A stretch of DNA of 64,000 nucleotides from assembly GCA_025094145.1 (NCBI GenBank), contig JALLLS010000060.1, positions 62,001 through 126,000 on the forward strand, read 5' to 3'. This document shows positions 21,516 to 36,461 of the stretch, piece after piece. Every line of letters begins with the position of its first letter. Position 1 is the stretch's first letter. The notes under the pieces were generated by a model that saw only the letters and a program-made list of their open reading frames with translations, ran no database searches and had not been told where the DNA came from. The position numbers were made by a program, and so were the translations under genes. This stretch comes from Spinellus fusiger (lineage: Eukaryota; Mucoromycota; Mucoromycetes; Mucorales; Phycomycetaceae).

Positions 21516-22338
21516 CTATACGTACTGCGACAACCAGCGGAAACCATCACCATAGCCCTGTCTCATGACTATAGAGCACATGAAGACTTCAATAGGACGA
21601 ATATCGTTCAATGGCACTTTGCCCTAAATAACAGTGTAAACAAGTGCCTTTTTATACCTCCATTCTCTACTCTACTCTCTATTCTTTTCTCTACTCTCTC
21701 ATTAGGTAGGTTACCTTTCCAGTAGTCTGGTATAAACCCAACTCCTGTCTCAATATATCTTCGCTCACAGCACCTGGGGCATCAATCTTGTTGCCGAGAA
21801 TCAAAAATGGTACCTTGGAAAGCTTCTCAATAGCTAACAAAGCCTATTTCAAAGTTATACTCTGCTGTAGACTCTCCAATGTAAATTTTATCTACTTACA
21901 TCCAACTCTGCCTTTGACTCTGCAAATCTCTGGTAATCTGCAGCATCTACCAAAAACACAATACCAGACACTTCAGGGAAGTAGTTGCGCCATAATCTAC
22001 GTGCTTGTTCGTGGCCTCCCAAATCATGGGTAGTGAACTTTACATTGCCAATAGCAAGTTCCTCAGATGCTAGAGTAGCTTAGTCTCTCTGTCCTTGATA
22101 TAAAGATATACAAAAGCCTACTTACTGGGGTGGAGTGTAGGCTGGAGTGTGACCAGACGATCGTTCTTCAACATATGCAACAAGGTTGTCTTGCCTGCAT
22201 TATCGAGACCCAAGAACAGAATCTTGGCATTCTTGTTCATCAGACCTATCAGCACCAGTAAATGATTAGCTCTTTATCCACTCGTCCCTTCCTACCTAGT
22301 GAGTTTAAAACATCGTAGAACCAGTTAACGATAAACAT
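21516..22338 (-). CDS. sar1: Sar1 small GTPase (COPII vesicle coat assembly)
   Basis: Exons on the minus strand are 22296-22338, 22126-22245, 21900-22069, 21715-21843 and 21516-21623; all junctions keep frame. The N-terminus [15 protein letters not shown] is the Sar1 membrane-inserting amphipathic segment. The P-loop is [12 protein letters not shown], switch I QPTLHPTSEEL, the G3 box [12 protein letters not shown], the G4 box NKIDAP, and the C-terminus [21 protein letters not shown], all Sar1-specific. In the cell Sar1-GTP recruits Sec23/24 to ER exit sites. Length (~189 residues) is normal and no key residue is missing. Confidence 0.97.
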
Positions 22339-24626
22339 GAGGGGCAATAGTGAAAAGAAGCAGGATGAGCACTACGCGAGAAAAGGAAGCCCATCGAACA
22401 GGGTGACGTCATATATCACACGGCCAATGTGTACCTGACTCACTTTAATGGGTGAAATCATCAACATAATACCAAAATGATAGCCTTGTAATTCTTGCTA
22501 TTCTTGCTATTCTTGTAATTCCTGTTATTCTTGTAATTCTTGCCATTTTCATTTATTCCGTTATTCAACTAAGAATGCTATGTTTATTATTAAGGAGAAG
22601 CAAGAAGATAGGGGATAGAAAGGGTATTTTTCTGTTTATCAGGCTTAAACTACCTGTTTTGACTCACTCTTTCTGCTTTTTAGAAGGTGGAGCAGAAAGG
22701 TGGAGCAGAAAGATGGGGAGAGAGAAGGGGAGGGAAATGAATAAAGGGCTTTCATCAGATACAGTGGTCTAAGCACCAAGACAGTATCAATAGCCTTATA
22801 TTTTCATGCTGTCTAATAAGTCCACTCAGCATGTCTGATAGTCTTTACTAGTCTTTCACCTCCCAACATATGATGACTCCATAGAATGGATCTCTAGTGT
22901 TAGAAGAAAGGATTGCTCACTAGACTCATGCTTCTCATTGTTATTAGATTCCTCCATTCTAATTGCCAATGTAGGACATTTGTGCATTTTCATTCTGTAC
23001 TATTAAATAAATAAAAGGATGATGCTCTGTCCAAGTTTAAAACATTCTTACAATCTCTAAGAATTCTCTCAGTCCAATAGAAATATAGATCCATGGACTT
23101 GATTCAAGTAGTATGACTGTCACTGAATTCAATAAAGTAGATCATAAAAATCATTGAAAAGGCAGGAAAAGGAGGTCTTATAGGAAACACTACTAAAGAG
23201 AAGTAGGGGATTGGTGCTTGAGATTCACCAGTAGAGTGTGTCCTTGTAGTTTTTCTTTTTTATTCAGAGAGCAGTGGCACCACTGCAGAAGGCCTCTTGT
23301 TGACTGTACACTTGTAATGGAGATGGTCCATAGCAGTCATCATCATACTGAATCACTGTCTTTGTTACTGGTCTCTTTATTATTATTATTACATCTATCT
23401 CGTTGTCTTTATATTTATAGATAAGGACATGAAGGAATATGTTTCTTTGAACAGATAATAATACATCCTTCACAATAGTGTCACTAGCCAAAATAATAGC
23501 TCAACTGAGGATGCGTGTACACTCTCTTTACATATGTTAAAGATAAGCCATGGATCATTGCACTGGTATCATTGTCAGTATAAAACTAGTCAACAATCAA
23601 TAGAAAAAGAACATTGTAATGGTCAGTTCCTCAAAAGATGAGATCAAAAGGAGGGATTGGAGGATTCTTCTACAGAGAAGTCTCTTTGATAGTCCTATGG
23701 CTGTACTTACCAACGAGTGAGTATTTCTTTTTCTTTGATAAAATGAATTGTGTGAAGGATTTACTGATGATCTCTTATGATGAAGGATGGGCACATCTTC
23801 AGGTAATAAAGATAAAGATAAGCGTGTGAGCCAGTCTTCTTCATGTGTGTGTGTGTGTGTGTTTATTGTTTATTTTTTTTATTTCATTCCAATGCTAATT
23901 ACAAAGTGGAAGTGGATTCTATTGAATGGTTTATTTTGAATATGTAGACATGTCATTGGATTCATCAAGACCTACACACCCTCCTCCTTTTATATATATA
24001 TAATTTTACAGTGGAAAACAACAAGGTTTCTTTTCTTTTCTATCTATTTATGCTGACACTAGCCAAAGTACCATGGATAGAATGATAAAGGCAATACATT
24101 GACCCATCGTATTTTTAAATAAATACTGCTGATGTGCAAGTGTGTGGCTATACTCTGTGCAGGGGAGTGACTCAGATTGTTCGTTACTAAAGAATATATC
24201 CAATGGGAATAGCACCTTCTTCATTTGGGAATTCTGAAAGTGTATCTCTAGTGCTTTTGAGTGTCCACCTTTCTACTACTAGAATACACAGATCTTGCTA
24301 CACATAATAGCTACTGTAGTCTAGCCTGGTGTGTTATCTAGGACCTATTCTATTACTCCTTTATAAAACCAAGTCTGAATTGGACTTGTTTCCAAAAGGT
24401 AGGCCCATGGATACTACAACAACCAAAAATAATAACAAACAAGGGAACAAACAAGACAATAGACCTTTAGGAGGGAGACATGTGACTGACTGACTGACTG
24501 TAGTGCTCAGTGTACTGGATAAGCCAGCTCATAAACAGTCACGGTCGCTGAGAGTGTCACCAGGCATCGAGGGTATTATTGGCGAGAGAGCTGGAGATCT
24601 TTGAGCCTTCTTTCAAAATCACTATT
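22339..24626. other. intergenic region without a supported gene
   Basis: About 2.3 kb. Near 22493-22550 there is a TAATTCTTGCTATTCTTG repeat. Between 23618 and 23805 the plus strand has two exon-like stretches (DWRILLQRSLFDSPMAVLTN and DLLMISYDEGWAHLQ) flanked by splice-like sites, which may be part of a gene or pseudogene I could not complete. A GACT run is at 24483-24500. Confidence 0.45.
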
Positions 24627-25351
24627 ATGGTAAGGACATGACCTTTTTACATGGTTGTGGAAGCATAGAGGCATGGATGGGAATATCAAGAAATAGAGAA
24701 GCACACATAAAAGCACACATGGATGCACACATAGACGGATGGATGGATGGATAGACGGATGGATATGTGTGTGTGTGTGGATGGATAGATGGATGGATGG
24801 ATAGATGTGTGGATGGATGGATAGATGTGTGGATGGATGGATATGTAGAGAGATAGAAAACATGCCTCCATAAAGAAGAAAAAAGAAAGAAGAAAAATAC
24901 ATACACAAACACAAACACAAAATGACTCCATCTCTAAACACTTTGCAAACAGGCCGACGCTGCGACTGTCACTATCCGCACTCGCAAGTTCCTCACCAAC
25001 CGCTTGCTCCAGCGTAAGCAGATGGTCGTCGATGTCATCCACCCTGGACTCGCCAATGTCTCCAAGGACGAACTCCGTGAGAAGCTCGGCAAGCTCTACA
25101 AGGCCGAGAAGGAACGTGTCTCTGTCTTTGGCTTCAAGACCCACTTTGGTGGTGGAAAGACCACTGGTTTCGGTCTCATCTACGACACTGTTGAGGCTTT
25201 GATGAAGTTTGAGCCCAAGTACCGTCTCGCTAGAATTGGTAAGGCTGAGGGTGGCAAGGGTGGCCGCAAGCAGCGCAAGGAAAAGAAGAACCGTGCCAAG
25301 AAGATCCGTGGTACCAAGAAGGCCAAGGCTGCCAGTGCTGGCAAGAAATAA
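24627..25351 (+). CDS. rps24: 40S ribosomal protein S24 (eS24)
   Basis: Exon 1 is just the ATG at 24627-24629; intron 24630-24952; exon 2 24953-25351. The product starts [20 protein letters not shown] and shows the S24e core ([40 protein letters not shown]) and a Lys/Arg/Ala-rich tail. About 133 residues, normal for the family. The exon is GC-rich with strong codon bias, as expected of a highly expressed gene. The intron right after the start codon is typical of ribosomal protein genes; this one is long for the window (about 320 bp) and carries a GGAT microsatellite. Confidence 0.97.
24728..24843. repeat. GGAT/GATA microsatellite in the RPS24 intron
   Basis: Runs of GGATGGATGGATAGA interrupted by GTGTGTGTG, within the first intron of RPS24. 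The ORFs on the opposite strand here are artefacts. Confidence 0.85.
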
Positions 25352-26081
25352 GAAAACAAAAAGAAGAGAAAAAGAGTTTTTACACCATATAAAGCATTTC
25401 AAACCAGGAAGTGTGTGTATTGGTGTGTATTGGTGTGTAGAGTGAAAGAAATAGAGAAAGAAAAAGTTCAGTGTTGGTTTATTTGAAACAAGAGAAGATA
25501 TACAGTATAGTCATCCTACGACACTGGTTTTGCTTTAATGAGGGAAGAAGTGTTATTGTTATTTGTACAAAAAGATTTAAAGATGCCCAAGAACAGAGAC
25601 TAAAGGACATCCGAAGACACCCGAAACTATTCCGAAATACCAAAACAAAAGGTAACCAAGGATGTAAAGAACAAAAGAGTAACCAAGGATAAGACAAGGG
25701 AAAAGGGCGCTTTTAGTATTCCGATCTGTTCATATCTTTCCTCCCTCTCTCCCTTCTCCTTTCTATCGCCTGCTGAATCAGTGCCTTTATGCCTTGGTAC
25801 CTTTTATTCTTATCCTCCTTGGTTACCTTGGTTACCTTGGTTACCTTGTCATTCCAATGGTTCCTATCTCTCGGGAGAATGGATGACGCATAATCAACCC
25901 ACTGTCAATCGACACACCAACCCACAGCAAAGAGAACAATCCTAATTATTGACTTGCTTTTTTATTTTATTTTTCATTGACTTGCTTTTTTTCTTTTTTT
26001 TCTCTCTTTCTTTTATTTACATTTCTCTCTTTCCTTCTTTCTCTCTTTCTTCATTCTCTTTGTAATACTATCGCACTGATT
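25352..26081. other. intergenic region
   Basis: Between RPS24 and LETM1. Short GGTTACCTT repeats occur near 25815-25845, with a reverse-complement-like GTAACCAAGGAT pair near 25652-25690. A long C/T-rich tract (25977-26060) lies just before the LETM1 start codon. Confidence 0.5.
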
Positions 26082-28235
<2,154 letters not shown>

Positions 28236-28783
28236 ACCTTGTTCTTAGTGCTAATAATAAAAAACAAAACAAAAAGAGCCTTGTGTCTTGTAAAAGCAAC
28301 AGTAAAAGGGGTGGGTGAGCATAGCCTATAACGTTTTAGTCATTGAGGGTGCCATAGCAACAGAGTTTTTTCTGAACATTGGTTATTTCTATAGATAGTA
28401 ATGTGCCTGGTTGCTAGGGGAAATTCCTGGAGATAGCACTATTGACACTTTTTTTTTCATGACCCAATGTCTCTTCTTTAGCGTCTGCGTCTATTTCTGT
28501 GTCTACTTCTGTATCTACTTCTTCTCAATAGACACTTCAGTTCTTATCTAGTCGTACATACACCTGTGCTACTTTTCTGCTCCTCTACTTCTTGCAGAAA
28601 GAACAGAAAGAGCAAGACCCTTGAATCAAGATCCGATCAGCCATATGGAGGCTATTCTCGGCTGAATTTGTACTACATTTAGTCTGAGCCCGACAGTAAA
28701 GAAAAAATAAGCCATTTTTATGGTGGGTGGCACTGCGTCCCTTTTCTCCAAGCAGCTGGATTGCTTGTTCATCTTGGTCTGTT
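28236..28783. other. intergenic region
   Basis: Between LETM1 and the membrane protein gene. A-rich just after the LETM1 stop. No ORF or RNA gene recognised. Confidence 0.5.
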
Positions 28784-30274
28784 ATGGTTTCTGCTCAGAA
28801 GATTGTAAGTGTCCTCTACTTAACCCAGGCTATTGACTATTAATGAATAAATACAATAATAAATAAATAAATAAAAAGATCGCCCGAGTCACTGAAACGC
28901 ACTGGTCAAAACTCTACATTGCCACAGCAACATGCCAGTGCATCATCATCATTATACTTCAAGCACTTATATGCTATCAAAATACCCTCCAAGTGTCTGT
29001 TCTTCCTGCTGCCAACACCACCAACAAACAGCTCAGTGATATTGAGCTTATTGCATCCAATGCAGCAGATAGACTGAGTCGTATTAAATGGGAGAATATA
29101 TCGTTTATTGGATTTCAGTTGTGGTTTCTAGGCATGGCTCTTGATGCAGTGAGTGTGTTGATACTATACACAATATTCACTCTTTATTAGACAGTGTACC
29201 AAAACACAGCAGAGATATTAGCCCTGGCCATTATTAATGTCCTTTGTGCTGTATTGGGTGCACTTGAAGTCGTCGATGGGTTTAAATGGATGAGTCTACT
29301 CTCAAGGACACCCTACACAACACTCGCTCTATCTGTTGCTGAGAAGATTGAGATTGCACTGTCTGTGGTGATTCTTCTCTTTGCCTGTGCCATGTGCTAT
29401 CTAAGCTACGAAATGTCACGACAGTTTGGCTGGAATATTTACAAGAAGATTGGTGCTGATATACAGATACAGCGTAAATATCATAGCAAAAGAAGGAAAA
29501 AGAAAGAAGAAAAGAAAAGGAAAAAAGCACAGTGCATGTGCATGTGCATGTGTACAGTGCATGTGCACTATGCATGTGTAGAGATGGATGCAGAGATGGA
29601 TAGTGCACTCACTCTTCCCCTTCTTTTACTTGTCTGTTTAGGCATGTACCGCATGTTCCAATTCTTTGTTTTGGCACTGAAGATTGATATTTTTACTCAA
29701 TTCATGGTGTCTATCTTTTACTTGATACAGTTTGCCGCCAACAGGGGATTTGAATGGAGAACTGTCATTCAGATTGTAGTCACAGTGGTGATGCTCCCCA
29801 TGTTCTATTTTGCCCGTACGGCAGTAAGTGGATTTTGTAGGGGGAGGAAGGGAACAAGAAACTGACTTTTGGTATGTTTAGGGAAGTGCTGAGAGTAAAG
29901 CAAGGATGCTTGTGTTTATTGTCTTTGAAGTGATTGTCCTAGGCCATTACATTCTTGTCTTGACCCAAACCATTGTTCCTGGTAACAATTGGTACACCTG
30001 GATATGTCTAGGTACAGTGGGAGGATAATGGAACTGTCTTTGTCTTTGTATTTATTTATTTATCTATCCATCTATCTATATGACTTGTGCTGGATCAGTG
30101 TGTCTTGGTGTTGCTGTTGACTTTGCTACCATTGTGTTGGGTGTCTTTTGTATGATGAACTTCAACAAGGGCCTTAAACCACATGTCCAGAGAGGCCAAA
30201 AGAACAAGATGATCTATGAGGTGGAGCTGAACAAGGGATTTGCCAAGTCAACGTGGCAGATTGACGATGATTAA
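28784..30274 (+). CDS. multi-pass membrane protein of unknown function (six exons)
   Basis: Exons are 28784-28804, 28879-29148, 29191-29473, 29642-29823, 29882-30011 and 30099-30274, about 353 residues, with every junction in frame. The first exon codes only MVSAQKI. At least six or seven hydrophobic segments are visible, for example ATCQCIIIIILQALICY, ILALAIINVLCAVLGAL, IALSVVILLFACAMCYL, VIQIVVTVVMLPMFYFA, LVFIVFEVIVLGHYILVL and VAVDFATIVLGVFCM, followed by a short polar cytosolic tail. There is no signal peptide. An extracellular loop with NTTNK lies after the first span. I do not recognise the family; the topology resembles a small integral membrane protein rather than a transporter with known motifs. 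Confidence 0.75.
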
Positions 30275-30700
30275 ACCGAAAACACAACACAACACATTCG
30301 CACATACACACACTAAGCCTTGAGTTTCTTCGTCATTTCAACCCATCATTCGTTTGGCTATGGGGGCTTACCTATCACTATTCAGCCCCTCACCTATAGT
30401 ATAGTTATCCGACTTTCTCACCTATAGTATTTTAACCCAATCAAAAGATAAGAATGCTAGAATGCATAATATTATATTATACTACTTGTAACATGTTTAT
30501 TCTTTTTCATATAGATTGCATGTTTAAATATGAATTCGAGAAAAAGAGAATAAAAAAAAAAGATGGAAAAAAATGCTAACTCCTTCCAAGCAACATGTCC
30601 CCCTTTCTTTTTGTTTCCTATGAAATGAACAGACAGCCCCTTTGGGAGAATATGAGTTCCAGTGAACTCCTTTAATGTAGAATGTAGAGAGGCCATCCAT
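30275..30700. other. intergenic region between convergent genes
   Basis: Three-prime flanks of the membrane protein (+) and the septin (-). A duplicate motif CACCTATAGTAT occurs at about 30391 and 30420. No coding signal. Confidence 0.5.
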
Positions 30701-32313
30701 TTAAGCAAAGGCAGGCACAGATCTGGCTGAACCTGGAGCGGGACTTACACCAGCATTTGTGGAGGGTGTAGCAGGCGAGCTCAGGGGGGTGGGGGAAGAA
30801 GGCTGTGCAGATCCCTTGATAGCCAGCAATTGTTTAGTGCGGAAGGCCTCATAGTGGATATGGGCAGTGGTCTCAATCAAGTCCTGGAGATGGGTTCTTG
30901 TCAAGAAGTTACGGAGATGAACAAATTCACAGTGGGATTCATCCTCCACTGCAAAACAGAAATGAATGAGCTGCTCTTGTGTGTCTATTCAACAAGGGCC
31001 TACCATTGATCACGCCCCAGCGGGTCTTTCTACCACGCACGGCCTTTCCATCAATCACAACATTGCGCTCGGATCCAACAATAGCAAATGGAATCAATTC
31101 CTAACTTGGTGTTAAATGCCTGTCTCTCTCTGTCTCTCTCTTTTATAGGTATGTCAGCTACAGTGAATAGAAACGTACTCTGATGCTCTCGTTCAAGGCC
31201 TGCTCTTGTTCCTCATCCTCATGGCTCTCGTAGGGATAAAGGTTAATGTTGTGGAAAGCAAGTTCGGCCTTGATCTAAAGAAGTATGCAAGGTTAAAGCA
31301 CAAGGAAATAATAAGCACACATTCCCCTGCCTCCCCTGCCTCTTTTTTTGTTCTTTTTTTGTTTGTTTGTTTGTTTGTTCCATGGACCAAGAGTGCCAAC
31401 TTACTCTTTGACGGAAGGCCTCACGCTCTTCCAATGTAAGGGAATCTGATTTGGCAATGACAGGAACAATGTTCACTACCTCGGACAGCTTCTTCAGTAC
31501 AACAATATCAATGGGCTTTAACGAATGTCCAGAAGGTGTTACAAAGAATAGGCAGCAGTGGATTCTGCTGTCCTGAATGTATCTCTCGCGCTGGGCTGTG
31601 AGTTCTTTGCGCAAGTAGGCAGAGTGCTGGTCCTTGATGTACTTGATGATAGGCTCCCAGCTAATAACATGTCGTTTGTTTGTTTGTTTGTTCATAAAGA
31701 GTAAGTAAATGGAGTTCTCGGCCAGAATACACAGTCAACTTACCAGTTCTCGTTGTTGACTTGATCACCATAGCCAGGAGTATCGACAATATTGAGTCTC
31801 AAACGTACGCCGTTCTCTTCAATCACTGTCCACGAGGAAGAGGAGGAAGAGAGGGTTAATAGGCCACGACACTCGACAACAACACTTACAATGAGACACA
31901 GCCTCAATTTCAGTGGTCTGGCGAGGAGGCTCATCTGCATTGAGGCGTCCTTTGCTTTCAATCAAGTGAGAAGCAAAGATGGTGTTGACAAGAGTGGATT
32001 TACCAAGACCTGTTTGACCTGTTGTTGCTAGGTGAGGAGAGTGTGGGTGGAGAGAGAAGTGGACTTACCAACGACCATAACATTGAATTGGAAGCCTCTC
32101 TTGAGGGACTTTTTCTCAATTTGTTGGGTGATGGTATCAAAGCCAACATACGCATTGAGGATAGTCTAAGGACGGATGAGGACGGATGAGGACGGATGAG
32201 GATGAGGATGAGGAGGGCGGAGGAGGTCAGTAAGAGAGGCAGCAGGAGGGGTCCTTGTTTTCCTCATGGGTTACCTGCTTAGTCTCAGAACTGTTTTCGG
32301 TGGTGTTTGCCAT
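30701..32313 (-). CDS. septin, Cdc10-like group
   Basis: Multi-exon gene on the minus strand from the ATG at 32313 (MANTTENSSETKQ) to the stop at 30701; at least seven exons. The GTPase domain has the P-loop ATTGQTGLGKST (split by an intron just before it), the G3 box VDTPGYGD, the G4 box IAKSD, and the septin unique element GRKTRWGVINVEDESHCEF, followed by LRNFLTRTHLQDLIETT. Septins form filaments at bud necks, septa and hyphal tips. The C-terminus is a Ser/Pro/Ala-rich tail with no coiled coil, which together with the RTHLQDLIETT text fits the Cdc10 group rather than Cdc3/11/12. The start is only ~285 bp from the divergent TBC gene. Confidence 0.93.
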
Positions 32314-32597
32314 GAGTGGGTGTAAATAGTAAGGAAAGACGAGATGATAAAAGAGAAAGGGAAGAAGGGGATGGAAAGGGAAGAAAAAGAAAAAAGGGAA
32401 TAATTTTTAAGGGAGAACAGTTGATGCACGTCCTATGGAAAAAGGAAAGCCCTCACGTGAACTGGTCCTATTTTATTGGGTCTTGTTCCATTGTCAGTGC
32501 GCCCTAGACTTGATCCAGTAGGACGCTCTCTCTCTATTTGATTTTTGATTTTTGATTATTTAGGCTGTGGACATAATAATAATAATAAAAGTGAGCC

Positions 32598-34504
32598 ATG
32601 CAGAAGGTGGATAAAACTCAGCCTACAACAGACTTATTGTGCTGTGTGGAGTCAGTGGAGGAGTCAGCAGAGTCAGCAGAGTCAGGCTGTACAAAAGACG
32701 CTCTCTCTCATGACACACACTCTCACTCTACATCCTCTCACTCTACATCCTACTGTGACGGCACAACCACCCTATTCACACCCGACCCTCAGCCGAAAGA
32801 ACCCTCCCTCCAGTCTCAGTACAGAAGCAGCTGTTTGCACACAGCAGAGATAGAAGACTGGTTTACGGCTGCAGACAGGTGGAGTGCATAGGTTGCATAG
32901 ACACTGACCCACAACACACTAGATATGGATTTATCAAGGAGACACGTACCCTCACTAATAAGTAAGAGGAAGTGACGTGCGTGCTGCTGTATTAACACTC
33001 GTAGACAGGTGGAGAAAGAGGTAGAGAGGGCTGCCAAATGGGCTACCATGGCCACACACAAAACAACACAGCAGCAGGACATGTACTATACATTTCTATG
33101 GACAAGAAAGGTAACCTACAGCCAGCACACCCTTGCACACTTATACACATGTAGTTTGTCAACAGAGTCTACAAGGGCATTCCTGACTGCTGGAGAAGAG
33201 ATGCCTGGTAAGACTCATTGTGTGTCTTGTAGCAAAAGAGAACAGAAAGGAGCTGATGGATAATCCTGCACTACAGGTACTATATGTGTACTGAGCAGTT
33301 ACAGACAGCAGCACAGGACACAGTACTCAGGACGACCTATACGGTAAATGCGCTCTTCTTATTATTATTAGTGTTAGTGTTAGTGTTAGTGTTATTATGA
33401 CTATGACTACTGTTACTATGACTACTGTTACTATGACTATGACTATTATGATGATAGTAGATCTATATACTAATCTATATTCTACACCACAGAATCTTCT
33501 TCAATCCCCCAGTGAACATGAACGACAGATTGACTTAGATATTCCACGCACAATGGGCGATCATATCATGTTCAGACAGCGCTATGGCTCAGGGTAGGAA
33601 AGAGAAGTGAGAGTGAGAGTAAAGGGGGTGAAAATAAGACACTTCCAGATCCCAGTAATCCTTATCCTTATCCTCATCCTCATCATAATGACTCTATGGG
33701 TGGCCCCCACTAGACAGAGATCCCTCTTCAATATGCTTCGGGCTTTTTCTAATTATGATCCACAGGTTGGCTACTGTCAGGGCATGACTAACATTGCAGC
33801 AACTATTCTTATGTACTATGAAGAAGAGGTACAAAAGAACCAACAGGAACACTTCTTTCTAAACTGTACTGTAGAAAGCATTTCTTGTCCTTGTCCATAT
33901 GTTTCTGAGGGATCCACTGCATGATCTTTATCGACCTGGATTCCCCATGTTATTAGAAAGCTTCTTTATTCAAGAAGGTCTTTTGGAATACTACCTCCCT
34001 AAACTCTATCGTCATTTGGTAATCTATCCACTCCATGACTACTCTCACTAGGATGAGGAACTCACTCTTAGTATAGAATGCACTCGGTGTAGGCAGTGAT
34101 CTTTATGCTACTCGGTGGTACATTACTCTCTTTACAGGTGGTATCCTGCCCTGTCAGACACTGCTGCGTGTCTGGGACATTTACTTTCTATGTGGATTTG
34201 ATATCTTTTATGTGGTTGCTGTTGTTCTTTTAAAAACCATGCAAGGTAATCCAATCATAGAGTAGAGAAAGAAGAAAGAAGAAAAAAAGGAGAAAAGAGT
34301 TCTACAGATTCACACTTGCACTTAGATCAACTGATAAAGGGAGAATTCGAAGACTGTATGCAACTTTTAGGTACTGCTGTGGTGGTGAAGGATGATGATC
34401 TGTTGATTGCAACGGTAAGAAGACTGTATGATAAAATACAGCGTCATGGTATTTTTGCTTCATTAAAGCAGCACTACAAAACCCAAAGACTCGAGACATG
34501 GTAG
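32598..34504 (+). CDS. TBC-domain Rab GTPase-activating protein
   Basis: Multi-exon gene; the ATG at 32598 begins MQKVDKTQPTTDLLCC and the stop is at 34502-34504. The N-terminal ~100 residues are Ser/Thr/His-rich. The TBC domain shows both catalytic fingers: the Arg finger in IDLDIPRTM (IxxDxxR) and the Gln finger in VGYCQGMTN (YxQ). Further TBC blocks are RSLFNMLRAFSNYDPQ, GFPMLLESFFIQEGLLEYYL, TRWYITLFTGGILP and LLRVWDIYFLCGFDIFYV. Such proteins speed GTP hydrolysis by Rabs in vesicle traffic. Several introns contain tandem repeats (GTTAGT, ACTATG near 33370-33450). The exact borders of the first three exons are uncertain; the TBC exons are clear. It converges on the PTEN gene. Confidence 0.88.
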
Positions 34505-34794
34505 GAATCTATGGAGAATCTTCTCCAATAGAAAAAGAACAACACCTTGCTCACTCTTTTGTTGTTGTTGTTGTTGTTGTTGTGTGTGGATAAATTTAGC
34601 TGATACTCAATCCATACACTCACTACAATCTATACACACATATACACACATATACATACATATACATACATATAGATAAATGAATAGATGGATAGATGGA
34701 TAGATAGACACAAACACCTTTTTGTTCTTATTTACTTTATAGTTTACACTCTACTTTATAGTTTAATATGGCCACAATACCTCTTTATCAATAT
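34505..34794. repeat. short intergenic region with microsatellites
   Basis: Between the stop codons of the TBC gene and PTEN. Holds a (TTG)n run at 34558-34582 and CATATACACA/CATATACATA units with GATAGATG runs at 34635-34710. Confidence 0.75.
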
Positions 34795-36359
34795 CTAGCA
34801 AACTTCAAATTCAATTTCAATAGAGAATGCAGGATCAAACTCATGACATGCTATATCACTATGAGCCATGTCGATTTCTCTTTTAGCGAGATGTACTTTA
34901 CAGGGAGAAATAGTAGTACTAGTAGCAGCACTAGTAGTAATAGAAGAAGGCTGTGGACGAGGGACAAAGGCAGTGTGCATCCAGAAATAAAACAGTGGGT
35001 AGTGCTAATCTACTTACTTAGTACAAGAGCAGAACATCTTCTTCTCATTCAGTACTCTGCCCAGTGCATACTTGCCTTGCCATAGGATGTCACAGATAGA
35101 AAGACTACTTTGAAATCACCACTCATTGGAGCCATCCCAGGTGTTTTCAAGACACTACAGGCAAACAACCGCTCCATAGTAGACTAGAAAAGCACAGGAG
35201 AGAAAGTTGATATGTACATGCATACACACACTGCACTCTTCTCCTTACTTCTTTTCTGTGATGGTCATAAATGCATTGGCCTTGATGATGAATCTCAAAT
35301 GCAATAGAACGTTCTCCATCCCCCAGTATGAGTAATCCATAGGCAATCCTAGCTACTTACCACTTTGGCAGCTACGAGGAGGAGGAGTCAATGTCATTTG
35401 TACAATGCTCAGTGGCTGGGCATGAGTGAGAAATGCATTGCCAAGGTGTAGTCTTTTTTCAAAGTAATGTACATAGCGCAGTTGGCTTGGTACTGTGATG
35501 CCCTATACTCTCCAAACAAAGTCAAAGCCAAAGCCATGAATAACATAGACAGAGACAGAGACAGAGGAGACAGCCTAATGAAGCCTCACCTGGCCATCCC
35601 GAGTCCTCTTTTCGCCGTACAATGTCATGGCTTGGTGGGCAGTTTGGACTATTCTTAAGTAAAGTAATAACGCAGCAATCATTGTCCCTGTACGTCCCTT
35701 TCCTGCCTTGCAATGAACTGCAATGACATGTGCAGGATCTCTTTGCAGCCAGTCAGAAGCATCTTGGCAAAAGAGTAACATAAAGTCAAAAGGAGGAGAT
35801 TGGTGGTCATCAAAGGTATAGTCTGATACTGCAAAGAAAACTACAGGATTAGCTACAAGACCATAAATAGAGTGTGTATTCTTCACTCCAGAAAGAGACA
35901 CTGGTATGTACCTGGCACGTTGAATTTGCTACTCTTGTAAGTCTTCTCGGAGCGCCTGAAAGAGAGAATAAGAGAGAGAATAAGAGAGAGAGAGAGAGTC
36001 GTTCTGAGTTGTACAAGGTCAAAGGGCATAACTTACAAGTTGAATATTTTGTAGTGCTCATAGTGGTGCGTATCAAGGAATCTAAGGCAAGTATTAAGTG
36101 TATGTTTGTATAAAAAATAAACACTTTAGCTATCAGCACCTCTTCACATCACTCAATGGATTACGAAATACACTCTCAAGGCCTTCTGCTGGACACCCCA
36201 TGGCAATGATTCTCTCTGTAATATCTATAGAGTTGAGTTGGAAAATAAGTCCCTTTAAGAGTGTGTTATCATACAACTCAAGTCAAGGTTCGTCCCAGTC
36301 CTGGTATCAATGAGGCGTTGACGGTTCTCTGACACCCATGTGCGTAAAAGAGTGAACAT
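34795..36359 (-). CDS. PTEN-like phosphatidylinositol 3-phosphatase
   Basis: Multi-exon gene on the minus strand; ATG at 36359, stop at 34795. Features run in PTEN order: IIAMGCPAEGLESVFRNPL, YKIFNLCPLTLY (broken by introns), FDDHQSPPF, the phosphatase loop VHCKAGKGRTGTMIAALLLY, which keeps the basic PTEN-type P-loop with both Lys residues, then GEKRTRDGQ. A C2-domain ending is also present: FWMHTAFVPRPQPSS, then LAKREIDMAHSDIACHEFDP before the stop. PTEN removes the 3-phosphate of PIP3. The N-terminal exon (MFTLLRTWVSENRQRLI) is joined through a donor of weak consensus, so that join is less sure. The C2 middle exons (35090-35400) are approximate. It is divergent from PKR1 with only ~100 bp between start codons. 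Confidence 0.9.
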
Positions 36360-36461
36360 GAGAGGAGGGGATTGAATTTCCCTATGCTTGGACTCTTCTT
36401 TATGGCATTCAAAGTCCGGTGTAAAAAGCCTGTCCTTGTACAGATCTCTGGTGCCTACACA
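36360..36461. promoter_or_regulatory. short bidirectional promoter region, PTEN/PKR1
   Basis: About 100 bp between the divergent start codons of the PTEN homologue (-) and PKR1 (+). An upstream in-frame ATG for PKR1 exists at 36384, which would narrow the space further. Confidence 0.5.

Noticed and set aside
24576..25402. 238-codon and shorter minus-strand ORFs over RPS24
   Set aside because: Antisense of RPS24 and of the GGAT microsatellite in its intron (His/Ser/Pro strings).
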